Positions 26,110 through 34,841 of a DNA stretch of 64,000 nt are shown here, piece by piece. The translations under genes were made by a program, and so were the position numbers. The notes under the pieces were generated by a model, which searched no databases, had not been told where the DNA came from, and was given only the letters and a program-made list of their open reading frames with translations. Origin of the DNA: Pseudomonas nitroreducens TX1 (GTDB taxonomy: Bacteria; Pseudomonadota; Gammaproteobacteria; Pseudomonadales; Pseudomonadaceae); the NCBI RefSeq assembly GCF_000313755.1, contig NZ_AMZB01000123.1, positions 62,001-126,000 on the forward strand, written 5' to 3'. Each line of letters begins with the position of its first letter. Within the stretch, counting starts at the first letter, position 1.

Positions 26110-27000
26110 ATGCGCATGCCTCGCCGCAGACGTCATGAGGAACACGAGAATCACGAACGCTGGCTGGTGTCCTACGCAGACTTCATCACCCTGCTGTTCG
26201 CCTTCTTCGTGGTGATGTATTCGATCTCCTCGATCAACGAGGGCAAGTACAAGATCCTCTCGGAGACGCTGACCGGCGTGTTCAACCAGCCGGACCGCTC
26301 GATCCGCCCGATCCCGGTCGGCGAGGAGCGCCCGCGCACCCAGCAGCCGGACGAATCGCTCAACGAGCCGCAGGACGAGGGCCAGGCCCAGGGCAACCCG
26401 GACACCCTGCAGCAGATCACCGACAGCGTGCGCCAGGCCTTCGGCGACCTGATCGCCACCGATCAGCTGTCGGTGCGCGGCAACGAGTTCTGGATCGAGA
26501 TCACCCTCAATTCCAGCCTGCTGTTCCCCAGTGGCGACGCGATCCCCAACGACGCCGCCTTCGCAATCATCGAGAAGGTCGCCAGGATTCTGGCGCCTTA
26601 CCGCAACCCGGTGCATGTCGAAGGCTTCACCGACAACGTACCAATCCATAATTCGCAGTACCCGACCAACTGGGAGCTGTCCGCGGCCCGCGCCGCCAGC
26701 ATCGTTCGCATGCTCGCCCAGGACGGTCTCGACGCCGGTCGGCTGGCGGCGGTGGGCTATGGTGAATTCCAGCCGGTGGCGGACAATGCCACGGCGGATG
26801 GCCGCGCACGCAACCGCCGGGTGGTGCTGGTGATCTCCCGCAACCTGGAGGTGCGCCGCAGCATCAGCGGCGTGGGCAGCGGCAAGGCGCAGCCGGACCC
26901 GGCGTTGCGGCATGCTGGCACGCAAACTGCACCAGTGGTTGCCAGCGAGGCGCCCGGCAGCGGCGCCGTCAATTCTTCGTCATCGGCAGGGACTGAATGA
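26110..27000 (+). CDS. motD: Flagellar stator protein MotD (MotB family)
   Basis: This 296-residue protein has one N-terminal membrane helix containing the proton-carrying Asp24 in YADFITLLFAFFVVMYS. It also has a periplasmic OmpA-like peptidoglycan-binding domain (VEGFTDNVPIHNSQYPTNWE, LSAARAASIVRML) and a variable C-terminal tail. It pairs with MotC to form the stator. A second ATG two codons in is an alternative start. Confidence 0.95.
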   Translation: MRMPRRRRHEEHENHERWLVSYADFITLLFAFFVVMYSISSINEGKYKILSETLTGVFNQPDRSIRPIPVGEERPRTQQPDESLNEPQDEGQAQGNPDTLQQITDSVRQAFGDLIATDQLSVRGNEFWIEITLNSSLLFPSGDAIPNDAAFAIIEKVARILAPYRNPVHVEGFTDNVPIHNSQYPTNWELSAARAASIVRMLAQDGLDAGRLAAVGYGEFQPVADNATADGRARNRRVVLVISRNLEVRRSISGVGSGKAQPDPALRHAGTQTAPVVASEAPGSGAVNSSSSAGTE

Positions 27001-27045
27001 TATGAACACCCTGAACCGAAACACGGCCTGCGGGGAGCCAGCACT

Positions 27046-27834
27046 ATGAAAGTCTGGGCGGTAGCCAACCAGAAAGGCGGGGTCGGCAAGACCACGTCCT
27101 CCATCGCATTGGCGGGCCTGCTGGCGGACGCCGGCAAGCGCGTGCTGATCGTCGACCTGGACCCCCACGGCTCCATGACCAGCTACTTCGGCCACGACCC
27201 GGACACGCTTGAACACAGCGTGTTCGACCTGTTCCTGCACCAGGGCAACGTGCCCGAGGGCCTGCCCGAGTCGCTGCTGCTGCCCACCAGCCACGAGAAC
27301 ATCCGCCTGCTGCCCTCGAGCACTGCACTGGCCACCCTGGAGCGCCAGTCGCCAGGGCAGAACGGCCTGGGCCTGGTGATCGCCAAGAGCCTGGCGCAGC
27401 TGTGGAACCAATTCGACTACGCGATCATCGACAGCCCGCCGCTGCTGGGTGTGCTGATGGTCAACGCGATGGCGGCCAGCCAGCACCTGGTGATCCCGGT
27501 GCAGACCGAGTTCCTTGCCCTCAAGGGCCTGGAGCGCATGGTCAACACCCTGAAGATGGTCAACCGCTCGCGCAAGCAGGCGCTGCCCTTCACCATCGTG
27601 CCGACCCTGTTCGACCGCCGTACCCAGGCCTCGCTGGGCACCCTGCGGGTGCTGCGCGACACCTATCCGGACACCCTCTGGCAGGCGTTCATTCCGGTGG
27701 ACACCAAGCTGCGCGATGCCAGCCGCCTGGGCACCGTGCCTTCGCGCAACGACAGCAACAGCCGTGGCGTGATCGCCTACCGCGCGCTGCTCAAGCATCT
27801 GCTGGCCCATGTGCCGGCGAGCCAGGTAGCCTGA
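27046..27834 (+). CDS. ParA-like ATPase for polar chemotaxis arrays (ParC type)
   Basis: This 262-residue protein has a deviant Walker A motif NQKGGVGKTT near residue 7 and LIVDLDPHGSMTSYFG, as in Soj/ParA. In Vibrio the homologue between mot and cheW genes, ParC, places chemotaxis arrays at the cell pole; the P. aeruginosa orthologue has the same position. Not a plasmid partition protein: no parB or parS is seen and the neighbours are all chemotaxis genes. The symbol parC is avoided here because it also names a topoisomerase subunit. Confidence 0.88.
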   Translation: MKVWAVANQKGGVGKTTSSIALAGLLADAGKRVLIVDLDPHGSMTSYFGHDPDTLEHSVFDLFLHQGNVPEGLPESLLLPTSHENIRLLPSSTALATLERQSPGQNGLGLVIAKSLAQLWNQFDYAIIDSPPLLGVLMVNAMAASQHLVIPVQTEFLALKGLERMVNTLKMVNRSRKQALPFTIVPTLFDRRTQASLGTLRVLRDTYPDTLWQAFIPVDTKLRDASRLGTVPSRNDSNSRGVIAYRALLKHLLAHVPASQVA

Positions 27835-27931
27835 AGATGGCTGGCACGATTAAAAGAATCCGACGGATGCGCTCAAGAGCGGCGCGTCCGCTGCCGATAG
27901 GCTGGTCAGTCACCCTGCGCGGTTATCCATC

Positions 27932-28867
27932 ATGAGTCGTTCCGCTACCGCCACACGGCCCCAGCTCGCGTTGCAGTCCTACCTGGACGCGCTGCTGCAG
28001 GAGGCCACTTTCGAAGACTTCGCCGCGGAACCGGTGGCGCTGCCTGTCGCCGCGCCTGTTGCTCCGGCTCCGGTGGCGCTGGTGGTCAGCGAGCCGGTCG
28101 CGCCACTTTCCGCCGAGCCTCAGGCTGCGGTGCTGCAGACCCCGCAAGCCAGCGTCAGCCTCGACGAATTCGAAGCGGCCGTGCTCGAAGAGCAGGTCCG
28201 CGATGCACGCCTGAACGTGGCGGTCCGCATGCCCGCTGTCCAGGCGCCGGTGGCCGAACTGCGCGTGCCAGAGCCGGTGGCTCCGGTCATGGAAACGCCT
28301 GTTGCCGATGAACCGTTGGCGCAACCAGGTCAGGTCATCGACCTGCACCAGCCCGGCAGTGCCGAGCTGCCCGCCGCGCCGCTGAAACTGCTCGACGACG
28401 GTCGCCCGGTGTGGGCGGCCGAACCCTTCGAGTGCCTGCTGTTCGACGTCGCCGGGCTGACCCTGGCCGTGCCGCTGGTGTGCCTGGGCTCGATCTACCC
28501 CCTGGGGGGGCACGACCTGACCCCGCTGTTCGGCCAGCCGGACTGGTTCCTCGGCATCCTGCCGGGCCAGAACGGTAACCTTAAGGTGCTCGATACCGCG
28601 CGCTGGGTAATGCCCGAGCGCTACCGCGACGACTACCGCGAGGGGCTGCAGTACGTGATTTCCGTGCAGGGCTACGAGTGGGGGCTGGCCGTGCACCAGG
28701 TCAGCCGCTCGGTGCGCCTGGCCCCGTCCGAAGTGAAGTGGCGCAGCCAGCGCCAGCAACGCCCGTGGCTGGCCGGCACGGTGATCGACCAGATGTGCGC
28801 ACTGCTCGACGTCTCGGCCCTGGCCGAACTGATCGCCAGCGGTGCGGCCAAGCGCCTGCAGCCCTGA
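27932..28867 (+). CDS. CheW-domain protein ParP (array positioning)
   Basis: This 311-residue protein has a long Ala/Pro/Val-rich acidic N-terminal half and a C-terminal CheW-like domain (FECLLFDVAGLTLAVPLVCLGSIYPL onward). By position and architecture it is ParP, which couples ParC to CheA and stabilises polar arrays in Vibrio; in Pseudomonas its role is inferred. The fully functional cheW follows 74 bp later. Confidence 0.85.
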   Translation: MSRSATATRPQLALQSYLDALLQEATFEDFAAEPVALPVAAPVAPAPVALVVSEPVAPLSAEPQAAVLQTPQASVSLDEFEAAVLEEQVRDARLNVAVRMPAVQAPVAELRVPEPVAPVMETPVADEPLAQPGQVIDLHQPGSAELPAAPLKLLDDGRPVWAAEPFECLLFDVAGLTLAVPLVCLGSIYPLGGHDLTPLFGQPDWFLGILPGQNGNLKVLDTARWVMPERYRDDYREGLQYVISVQGYEWGLAVHQVSRSVRLAPSEVKWRSQRQQRPWLAGTVIDQMCALLDVSALAELIASGAAKRLQP

Positions 28868-28941
28868 GGCCGGGTGCAATCCTGATTTGACAGACAACCT
28901 CCGCGCCGCAGGCGGCGCGGAACCAGAAGAGGCGAGGGGAT

Positions 28942-29421
28942 ATGAAGAAAACGTCAGCGCAAGGTGCCGAAGATCCGATTCTGCAGTGGGTCACCTTCCG
29001 CCTGGACAACGAGACCTACGGCATCAACGTGATGCAGGTCCAGGAAGTGCTGCGCTACACCGAGATCGCGCCGGTGCCGGGAGCCCCGAGCTATGTGCTG
29101 GGCATCATCAACCTGCGCGGCAACGTGGTCACCGTGATCGACACCCGCCAGCGCTTCGGCCTGGACCCGGCGCCGGTCTCGGACAACACCCGCATCGTCA
29201 TCATCGAAGCTGACAAGCAAGTCGTCGGCATCCTGGTCGACAGCGTTGCCGAGGTCGTCTACCTGCGCCAGTCCGAGATCGAGACCGCGCCGAACGTCGG
29301 TAACGAGGAATCGGCCAAGTTCATCCAGGGCGTCTGCAACAAGAACGGCGAGCTGCTGATCCTGGTCGAGCTGGACAAGATGATGACCGAGGAAGAGTGG
29401 TCGGAGCTGGAGAGCATCTGA
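28942..29421 (+). CDS. cheW: Chemotaxis coupling protein CheW
   Basis: This 159-residue CheW protein has a WVTFRLDNETYGINVMQVQE N-terminus and the conserved GIINLRGNVVTVIDTRQRFG loop that contacts receptors and the CheA regulatory domain. It connects methyl-accepting proteins to CheA. A strong AGGCGAGGGG ribosome-binding site precedes the ATG. The stop is one base before the GTG of the following DUF2802 gene. Confidence 0.96.
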   Translation: MKKTSAQGAEDPILQWVTFRLDNETYGINVMQVQEVLRYTEIAPVPGAPSYVLGIINLRGNVVTVIDTRQRFGLDPAPVSDNTRIVIIEADKQVVGILVDSVAEVVYLRQSEIETAPNVGNEESAKFIQGVCNKNGELLILVELDKMMTEEEWSELESI

Positions 29422-29422
29422 G

Positions 29423-29830
29423 GTGCTGATCGCTCTGGTGGTGCTCGGTATCGCCTGCGTGGGCCTCGCGTTGGCCTGCGTCTGGCTGTCCGGCCGGCAG
29501 CGCGCCCAGGAAGCCCGGGCGGCGCAGCTGGAGAAGCAGCTCGCGGTATTCGAGCAGCGTCTGAAGGAGCAGGGCAAGCGCATCGAGTCCTACCAGCAGA
29601 TCAACGTCCGCATGGGCGAGGAGCTGCGCGAGCTGAACAAGCAGGTCGCGCCGCTGCCCGAGCGTCTGGCGCGCATCGAGCAGCGCGATCCCACCAGCCT
29701 GTCCTTCAGCCAGGCCGCGCGCCTGGTCGGCATGGGAGCAAGCCCCGAAGACCTGACCCAAAGCTGCGGCCTGTCCCAGGCCGAAGCCGAACTGGTCGCC
29801 CGCCTGCATCAGGGCAAGGCGCGGGACTGA
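29423..29830 (+). CDS. DUF2802 membrane-anchored coiled-coil protein
   Basis: This 135-residue protein has an N-terminal transmembrane segment (LIALVVLGIACVGLALACVW), a coiled coil at about residues 30-80 and a C-terminal DUF2802 motif (SFSQAARLVGMGASPEDL, CGLSQAEAELV). The family nearly always follows cheW in Pseudomonas. Function unknown; location suggests a role at the chemotaxis array or pole. GTG start one base after cheW. A GC-rich 8-bp hairpin (29818-29839) spans its stop codon but lacks a T run. Confidence 0.85.
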   Translation: MLIALVVLGIACVGLALACVWLSGRQRAQEARAAQLEKQLAVFEQRLKEQGKRIESYQQINVRMGEELRELNKQVAPLPERLARIEQRDPTSLSFSQAARLVGMGASPEDLTQSCGLSQAEAELVARLHQGKARD

Positions 29831-29888
29831 GCCCGCGCCTGCGTCGTGCTCGCAACCCGCTGCCGCCATCTGTCGGGATTCCTGAGTT

Positions 29889-29904
29889 GTAGGAATTTCA
29901 CTAC
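29889..29904. promoter_or_regulatory. Palindromic GTAG-N8-CTAC site upstream of receiver-like gene
   Basis: An inverted repeat lies 82 bp before the ATG at 29987, inside a 156-bp gap. Sites of this shape are bound by LuxR/NarL-type response regulators; which one, if any, is unknown. The following GATTAGGACTCGTCTGATAAG stretch also looks structured; its first 20 bases hold two related half-sites. Confidence 0.35.
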
Positions 29905-29986
29905 GGGTGATTAGGACTCGTCTGATAAGAAAGGCGGCAAATCGTCGCTAAATTGGCCTCGTCAAACATTTTTCGAGGCCATCGAT

Positions 29987-30484
29987 ATGGCGACCATCTC
30001 ACGACGCGCCATGGTGCTGTGTTCGCACCCGGGCCGGCTGCTGAACTACAGCGTGCTGCTCAATCGCCTGGAGTTCTACCACCTGAGCCTGTGCTTGAAC
30101 CTGGACGAAGTGCGCAAGGCGCTGGCAACCCGGCAGCGCTACGGTCTGTTCATCCATGACGACTTCCGCCCGGGCCCGAGCGAATTGCTCAGCCTCAAGG
30201 CGCTTAGCCGCAGCAACACCTTCCGCCAGTTCCTGCTGGTCGGAAACTACAGCGCCGAGGAGCGACGCGGCCTGATGCAGTGGGCCTGGGCCAACCGCGT
30301 GCCGCTGCTGGACGTGCTGGACAAGCCGATATCCCTGGCGCAGTTGCGCGAGGCGACCAGCAGCATGGTCCTCTACCACAGCGAAGACGAGCAGCCGATC
30401 CGTCGATCGGTGCGCGAGTTCCACGACTACGCACCTGCCAACGATCGCCCGTCGTACCAGACAGGTACCGAGCGCTTGCGCTGA
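29987..30484 (+). CDS. Orphan receiver-like (degenerate response regulator) protein
   Basis: This 165-residue protein has a receiver-like layout. Strand one is AMVLCSHPGRLL, strand three is GLFIHDDFRPG (Asp aligned with the usual phospho-acceptor, then Pro-Gly), strand four is FLLVGNYSAEE, and strand five is DVLDKPIS with the conserved Lys-Pro. The N-terminal acidic pair needed for Mg binding is replaced by Ser-His, so normal phosphorylation is doubtful. A 40-residue charged tail follows with no DNA-binding domain. I do not recognise a named family. It lies between the chemotaxis operon and the convergent fliK-like/flhB-C pair. Confidence 0.7.
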   Translation: MATISRRAMVLCSHPGRLLNYSVLLNRLEFYHLSLCLNLDEVRKALATRQRYGLFIHDDFRPGPSELLSLKALSRSNTFRQFLLVGNYSAEERRGLMQWAWANRVPLLDVLDKPISLAQLREATSSMVLYHSEDEQPIRRSVREFHDYAPANDRPSYQTGTERLR

Positions 30485-30490
30485 TTCCTC

Positions 30491-30832
30491 TCAGTCGGGA
30501 CGGGAAGCCGGTCCTTCGAGCAACAGCGGCGCATCGCCTTCCTGGGCGCTGGAGCGGTTGTTCAGCGGGCTCTTGCCCTTGAGGTACCAGGCGAAGGCGA
30601 TGATTTCCGCGATGGTGCGATAGAGCGCCTCGGGTATCGCTTCGCCCAGTTCCAGCCGCGCCAGCAGACGCACCAGCTCGGCGTTCTCGTAGATCGGCAC
30701 CTCATGGTGACGGGCAATGGCCAGAATGGTCTCCGCCAGCTCGTCGTCACCCTTGGCGGTCAGGGTCGGAGCGCTCTGGCCGTCATAGTTCAGGGCGATG
30801 GCCTGGCGCGGCGGCGATTTCATCTTCTTCAT
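30491..30832 (-). CDS. Stand-alone FlhB C-terminal-domain protein (FhlB-type)
   Basis: This 113-residue protein starts with AIALNYDGQSAPTLTAKGDD and continues through IYENAELVRLL and IPEALYRTIAEIIAFAWYLK. It aligns along its length with the post-cleavage part of FlhB in this window (AVALQYDPAAT...). It has no membrane domain and no NPTH motif; it corresponds only to the CC fragment. Such proteins can replace the cleaved FlhB fragment in some bacteria. It overlaps the upstream fliK-like gene by 4 bp (ATGA), so they form one operon. Possible role: partner of that second FliK-like protein. Confidence 0.85.
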   Translation of the reverse strand: MKKMKSPPRQAIALNYDGQSAPTLTAKGDDELAETILAIARHHEVPIYENAELVRLLARLELGEAIPEALYRTIAEIIAFAWYLKGKSPLNNRSSAQEGDAPLLLEGPASRPD

Positions 30833-32430
30833 GCGGTCTCATCCACCCAGCGTTGCTCCACCGCCGTGCGGGGGCCCTGTGGCGGCTTGCCCTGACTGCA
30901 GGACAGCTCGCCGACGGTCAGGCCGGCATCGTTCAGGCGCTGGCGCAGGGTGCCCAGTTCGCGGTCCACCAGGCTTGCGGTACTGGCGTTTTCGGCCCAC
31001 ATCTGGCTGGCAATGCTGCCGTGGGCGAGGGTGGCCTGCACCTGCATCGGGCCCAGCGGTTCGAGATCGAAAGCCAGCTCCACCCGCCACAGCGTGTCCT
31101 GCTGTTGCGGGTCGCGCTCGCTGGCGGGTTTTTCTTCCTGCTGGATACGCACCTGCAATGGCACCCAGTGGTGCTGGTGGCGCATGGGGATTTCCATCTG
31201 CCAGGTGTTGAGCAGGGTGCCGTCGGGCAAGACATCGCTTTGCGCAAGGCTGCTGAGCTGGTGCGTCTGCAGGCGCGAGACGGCAGCGGCGGCCAGCTTG
31301 AGCAGGGATTCGAGGTCGCCTTCTTCCTCCAATTGGTGGGCCAGCCGGCTGGGCAGCGGGAAGCTGGTCGGCGCCGCTGTGCGTCCGCCGGTCTGGCCCA
31401 GCACGCCGAGCGCGTTGCGGACGAAGGCCGGCAGCGACTGCGCCAGGTTGCTGGCGCCCGCCAGGGCGTTGCCGGACAGGTTGCCCAGGACCCCGGCGGC
31501 GGTGCTGTTCGGCGCGGCCGGCAGCAATTGGGCGATCAGTCGCAGCAGGTTGGCCTTGAGGTCCTGCGGCAGGGGCTCGGCTCCGCGCAGCAGCTGCGCC
31601 TCCAGAAATGCCCCGCTGTGCTGCAGCGCCTGGGCGACTCCCTTGGCATCGCTCAGTTGGCGGATGTCGGGGAGGGCGGCGAGCAGCTTGTCCACAGCCT
31701 GGTGCATTTCCGGCGACATCGCCGGGCTGCGCCCGGCGCCCTGCAAAGCACTGAACAGACTTTCCAGCGGGCCCTGGCGGCCCTGCTGTGCGGAGAGTTG
31801 GCGGGTGAGTTCGAGCTGGTCGAGGCGACTGTCCAGCGGCAGGAACTGCAGGGCATTCTGGTCCTGTACGCGAGCGCTGAGCAGGCTGTTCAGAGGCAGC
31901 GGATTCGGGGACTCGATGCTCAACTGGCGCCCCGCCAGGGGGGTATTGAGCAGCGTCACCAGTACCTTGTAGATGGCCTGTTCCGCCTTGTTCTGGGCGA
32001 CCAGTTGGCTGGAGTCGACCTTGCCCTGCAGCAGCGTGCCCACCGGCAGGAGATCGAGGTCCAGACTGCCCAGCGGCGGCTGGCGGCCGCCCAGGCCCAG
32101 CTGGCTGATGCTCGGCTGGTTGATCAGCGTGGCGGCGAGGTTGGTCTGGGTCAGCGTGGCGAGCTCCAGCGTGCTGCCCTTGGGCAGGGCCTGCGGGCTG
32201 TCCGCGACAACCAGGGCCTGCTGGCCGCTGGCCATGGTCAGGCGCAACAGCAGTTGGAAGTTTACCGGCGTTTCGCGTACCGCCAGGACTTCGGCATTGG
32301 CCTTTTCCCCTGGCGGCAGCAGGTCACCCAGGCTCTGCGCGAGCTTGAGCGTCAGTTCCGCCGAGCTTTGCGCGCTGCGCGGGGTAGGCATGGGCGGTAG
32401 CGGGCGGGAAGCGCCAATTTCGCTCGGCAT
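30829..32430 (-). CDS. FliK-like hook-length control domain protein
   Basis: This 533-residue protein has a long Leu/Gln/Ala-rich region and a C-terminal FliK-type domain (about residues 400-510). The domain contains WRVELAFDLEPLGPMQVQAT and LGTLRQRLNDAGLTVGEL, compared with LGRLEVRIHMSADQTQV in the bona fide fliK at 6500-7795. No secretion signal is obvious. The ATG at 32430 was chosen because in-frame sequence upstream looks non-coding. Translationally coupled to the FlhB-C protein; a second specificity-switch pair or a regulatory decoy are both possible. Confidence 0.82.
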   Translation of the reverse strand: MPSEIGASRPLPPMPTPRSAQSSAELTLKLAQSLGDLLPPGEKANAEVLAVRETPVNFQLLLRLTMASGQQALVVADSPQALPKGSTLELATLTQTNLAATLINQPSISQLGLGGRQPPLGSLDLDLLPVGTLLQGKVDSSQLVAQNKAEQAIYKVLVTLLNTPLAGRQLSIESPNPLPLNSLLSARVQDQNALQFLPLDSRLDQLELTRQLSAQQGRQGPLESLFSALQGAGRSPAMSPEMHQAVDKLLAALPDIRQLSDAKGVAQALQHSGAFLEAQLLRGAEPLPQDLKANLLRLIAQLLPAAPNSTAAGVLGNLSGNALAGASNLAQSLPAFVRNALGVLGQTGGRTAAPTSFPLPSRLAHQLEEEGDLESLLKLAAAAVSRLQTHQLSSLAQSDVLPDGTLLNTWQMEIPMRHQHHWVPLQVRIQQEEKPASERDPQQQDTLWRVELAFDLEPLGPMQVQATLAHGSIASQMWAENASTASLVDRELGTLRQRLNDAGLTVGELSCSQGKPPQGPRTAVEQRWVDETA

Positions 32431-32613
32431 CGAGGACCTGTCCGGAAGACAAAACGGGTTTGCGCCCAGTGTATCGGCGGCGGTTGCCCGCACTTTAGAC
32501 CGCCCGGCGGTGAGTGCGCAGCGTAATCGGTCAGGATAGACGCAATGCAAGGTGCGCTGATCTGACGTTACACCCTGTCGAAAAACCTGACGTCGGGCGT
32601 AGGAACGGCTGTG

Positions 32614-32619
32614 TATAAT
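32614..32619 (+). promoter_or_regulatory. Candidate -10 element for the ccm operon
   Basis: A perfect TATAAT lies 85 bp upstream of the ccmA ATG, in the 273-bp gap between the divergent fliK-like gene and ccmA. No good -35 hexamer is seen at standard spacing, so this could be an activator-dependent sigma-70 promoter or coincidence. GC-rich potential hairpins follow it (32625-32665). The rest of the gap contains nothing else I can name. Confidence 0.4.
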
Positions 32620-32703
32620 GCGCCGCCCGAGGCCGCGCTTGGCGGCCCGCGCGGTATGGCCGCGTTTTTGCACCCCTGACTGTTTTCTGCCCGACGGTTG
32701 CCG

Positions 32704-33360
32704 ATGCCCTTGAACCATCCCCTCCTCGAAACCGTGGCGCTCGCCTGCGAGCGGGACTGGCGCATGCTGTTCGAGCGTCTCGATTTGCGACTGGGCGCGG
32801 GCGAGATGCTACAGATCGTCGGCCCCAACGGCAGCGGCAAGACCAGCCTGCTGCGCCTGCTCAGCGGGCTGATGCAGCCCACCGCCGGCGAGGTGCTGCT
32901 CAATGGCAAGCCGCTGACCGAACAGCGACATGAACTGGCTCGCCTGCTGCTTTGGATCGGCCACGCCGCGGGCATCAAGGGCCTGCTCACCGCCGAAGAG
33001 AACCTTGCCTGGCTCTGCGCCCTGCACCAGCCGGCCAACCGCGACGCCATCTGGCAAGCGTTGGAAGCCGTCGGCCTGCGCGGCTTCGAGGACGTTCCCT
33101 GTCATACCCTGTCCGCCGGCCAGCAGCGCCGCGTGGCCCTGGCGCGCCTGTACCTGGACGCGCCGCCGCTGTGGATCCTCGACGAACCCTTCACCGCCCT
33201 GGACAAGCAGGGCGTCGCGCAGTTGGAAGAGCACCTGGCCGGCCATTGCGAACGCGGCGGCCTGGTCGTGCTGACCACCCACCACACCCTCGAACGCATG
33301 CCGCAAGGCTACCGCGCCCTCGACCTCGGCCAGCATGCACGGGAGGTAGCGGCGCGATGA
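32704..33360 (+). CDS. ccmA: Heme export ABC transporter ATP-binding protein CcmA
   Basis: This 218-residue ATPase has Walker A (GPNGSGKTS), signature (LSAGQQRR) and Walker B ([12 protein letters not shown]) motifs. With CcmB and CcmC it forms the complex that releases holo-CcmE during System I cytochrome c maturation. Several starts are possible (TTG 32698, ATG 32704, TTG 32713) and none has a clear ribosome-binding site; the ATG was chosen. It overlaps ccmB by 4 bp. Confidence 0.95.
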   Translation: MPLNHPLLETVALACERDWRMLFERLDLRLGAGEMLQIVGPNGSGKTSLLRLLSGLMQPTAGEVLLNGKPLTEQRHELARLLLWIGHAAGIKGLLTAEENLAWLCALHQPANRDAIWQALEAVGLRGFEDVPCHTLSAGQQRRVALARLYLDAPPLWILDEPFTALDKQGVAQLEEHLAGHCERGGLVVLTTHHTLERMPQGYRALDLGQHAREVAAR

Positions 33361-34028
33361 GCAACGTCTTCACCCTGCTGCTGGCCCGCGAAGCGCGCCT
33401 GCTGTTCCGCCGTCCGGCGGAGCTGGCTAATCCTTTGGTGTTCTTCGCCATCGTCATCGCGCTGTTCCCGCTGGCGGTCGGCCCTGAATCGGAAATGCTC
33501 AAGAATCTCTCGCCGGGGCTGGTCTGGGTTGCGGCTTTGCTGGCGGTGCTGCTGTCGCTGGACGGCCTGTTCCGCAGCGATTTCGAGGATGGTTCCTTGG
33601 AACAGTGGGTCCTTTCGCCGCACCCCCTGCCACTACTGGTCCTGGCCAAAGTGCTGGCACACTGGCTGGTTTCAGGGCTGGCCCTGGTGCTGCTGTCGCC
33701 GCTGTTCGCCCTGATGCTGGGCCTGCCGGCGCGCTGCCTGCCGGATCTGCTGCTGTCGCTGCTGCTGGGGACACCCATCCTGAGCCTGCTGGGCGCCGTG
33801 GGCGCGGCGCTCACCGTGGGCCTGAAGCGCGGCGGCCTGCTGCTGGCCCTGCTGATCCTGCCGCTCTACATTCCGGTGCTGATCCTGGGCAGCGGAGCGC
33901 TGCAGGCGTCGCTGCAGGGGCTGCCCACCGCCGGGCACCTGTTGTGGTTGGCCAGCCTGACGGCGTTAGCATTGACGCTGACGCCCTTTGCCATCGCCGC
34001 CGGGCTGAAGATCAGCGTCGGCGAGTGA
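33357..34028 (+). CDS. ccmB: Heme exporter subunit CcmB
   Basis: This 223-residue inner-membrane protein has six hydrophobic segments and the typical [19 protein letters not shown] start and [17 protein letters not shown] loop. It is the membrane partner of CcmA. The ATG overlaps the ccmA stop (ATGA). The length is exactly that usual for the family. Followed 66 bp later by ccmC. Confidence 0.96.
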   Translation: MSNVFTLLLAREARLLFRRPAELANPLVFFAIVIALFPLAVGPESEMLKNLSPGLVWVAALLAVLLSLDGLFRSDFEDGSLEQWVLSPHPLPLLVLAKVLAHWLVSGLALVLLSPLFALMLGLPARCLPDLLLSLLLGTPILSLLGAVGAALTVGLKRGGLLLALLILPLYIPVLILGSGALQASLQGLPTAGHLLWLASLTALALTLTPFAIAAGLKISVGE

Positions 34029-34094
34029 ACGAACGATCGCCGGGCTTTCGAAGCGGCACCGGCGGCAGACTAGAGCTTTGAATTACAGAGCCTG

Positions 34095-34841
34095 ATGATG
34101 AACTGGACTTGGTTTCACAAGCTTGGCTCGCCCAAGTGGTTCTACGAGATCAGCGGACGCTGGATGCCCTGGTTCGCGGTCGCCGCGATCCTGCTGATGG
34201 TTGCCGGCACCGTCTGGGGCCTGGCCTTCGCGCCGCCGGATTACCAGCAGGGCAACAGCTTCCGCATCATCTATATCCACGTGCCGGCGGCGTTCCTGGC
34301 CCAGTCCTGCTACGTGATGCTGGCGGTGGCCGGCGCGGTCGGGCTGATCTGGAAGATGAAGATCGCCGACGTCGCGGTGCAGTGCGCCGCGCCTATTGGC
34401 GCCTGGATGACCTTCGTCGCGCTGGTCACCGGCGCCATCTGGGGCAAGCCGACCTGGGGCGCCTGGTGGGTCTGGGACGCGCGCCTGACCTCGATGCTGA
34501 TCCTGCTGTTCCTCTATTTCGGCATCATCGCCCTCGGCCAGGCCATCACCAACCGCGACAGCGCAGCCAAGGCCTGCGCGGTGCTGGCCATCGTCGGCGT
34601 GGTGAACATCCCGATCATCAAGTACTCGGTGGACTGGTGGAACACCCTGCACCAGCCGGCCACCTTCACCCTTACCGAGAAGCCGCCGATGCCGCCGGAG
34701 ATGTGGATTCCGCTGCTGATGATGGTCGCCGGTTTCTATTGCTTCTTCGCCGTGGTGCTGATGATGCGCATGCGCCTGGAAGTGCTCAAGCGCGAAGCCC
34801 GCGCGAGCTGGGTCAAGGCCGTGGTGGAGCGCGCGCTATGA
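34095..34841 (+). CDS. ccmC: Heme handling protein CcmC
   Basis: This 248-residue protein has six membrane spans and the WWD tryptophan-rich loop ([18 protein letters not shown]) that presents heme. Flanking His residues (for example in [13 protein letters not shown]) are its axial ligands. CcmC loads heme onto CcmE. The first of two adjacent ATG codons is listed. It overlaps ccmD by 4 bp. Confidence 0.96.
   Translation: MMNWTWFHKLGSPKWFYEISGRWMPWFAVAAILLMVAGTVWGLAFAPPDYQQGNSFRIIYIHVPAAFLAQSCYVMLAVAGAVGLIWKMKIADVAVQCAAPIGAWMTFVALVTGAIWGKPTWGAWWVWDARLTSMLILLFLYFGIIALGQAITNRDSAAKACAVLAIVGVVNIPIIKYSVDWWNTLHQPATFTLTEKPPMPPEMWIPLLMMVAGFYCFFAVVLMMRMRLEVLKREARASWVKAVVERAL

Noticed and set aside
27046-27834. 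Integrated plasmid marked by a ParA gene
   Set aside because: No parB, parS or replication gene; the gene sits in a conserved chemotaxis order.
30491-30832. Trace of a non-flagellar type III secretion system
   Set aside because: The FlhB-like fragment matches flagellar FlhB in this same window best, and no injectisome gene is nearby.
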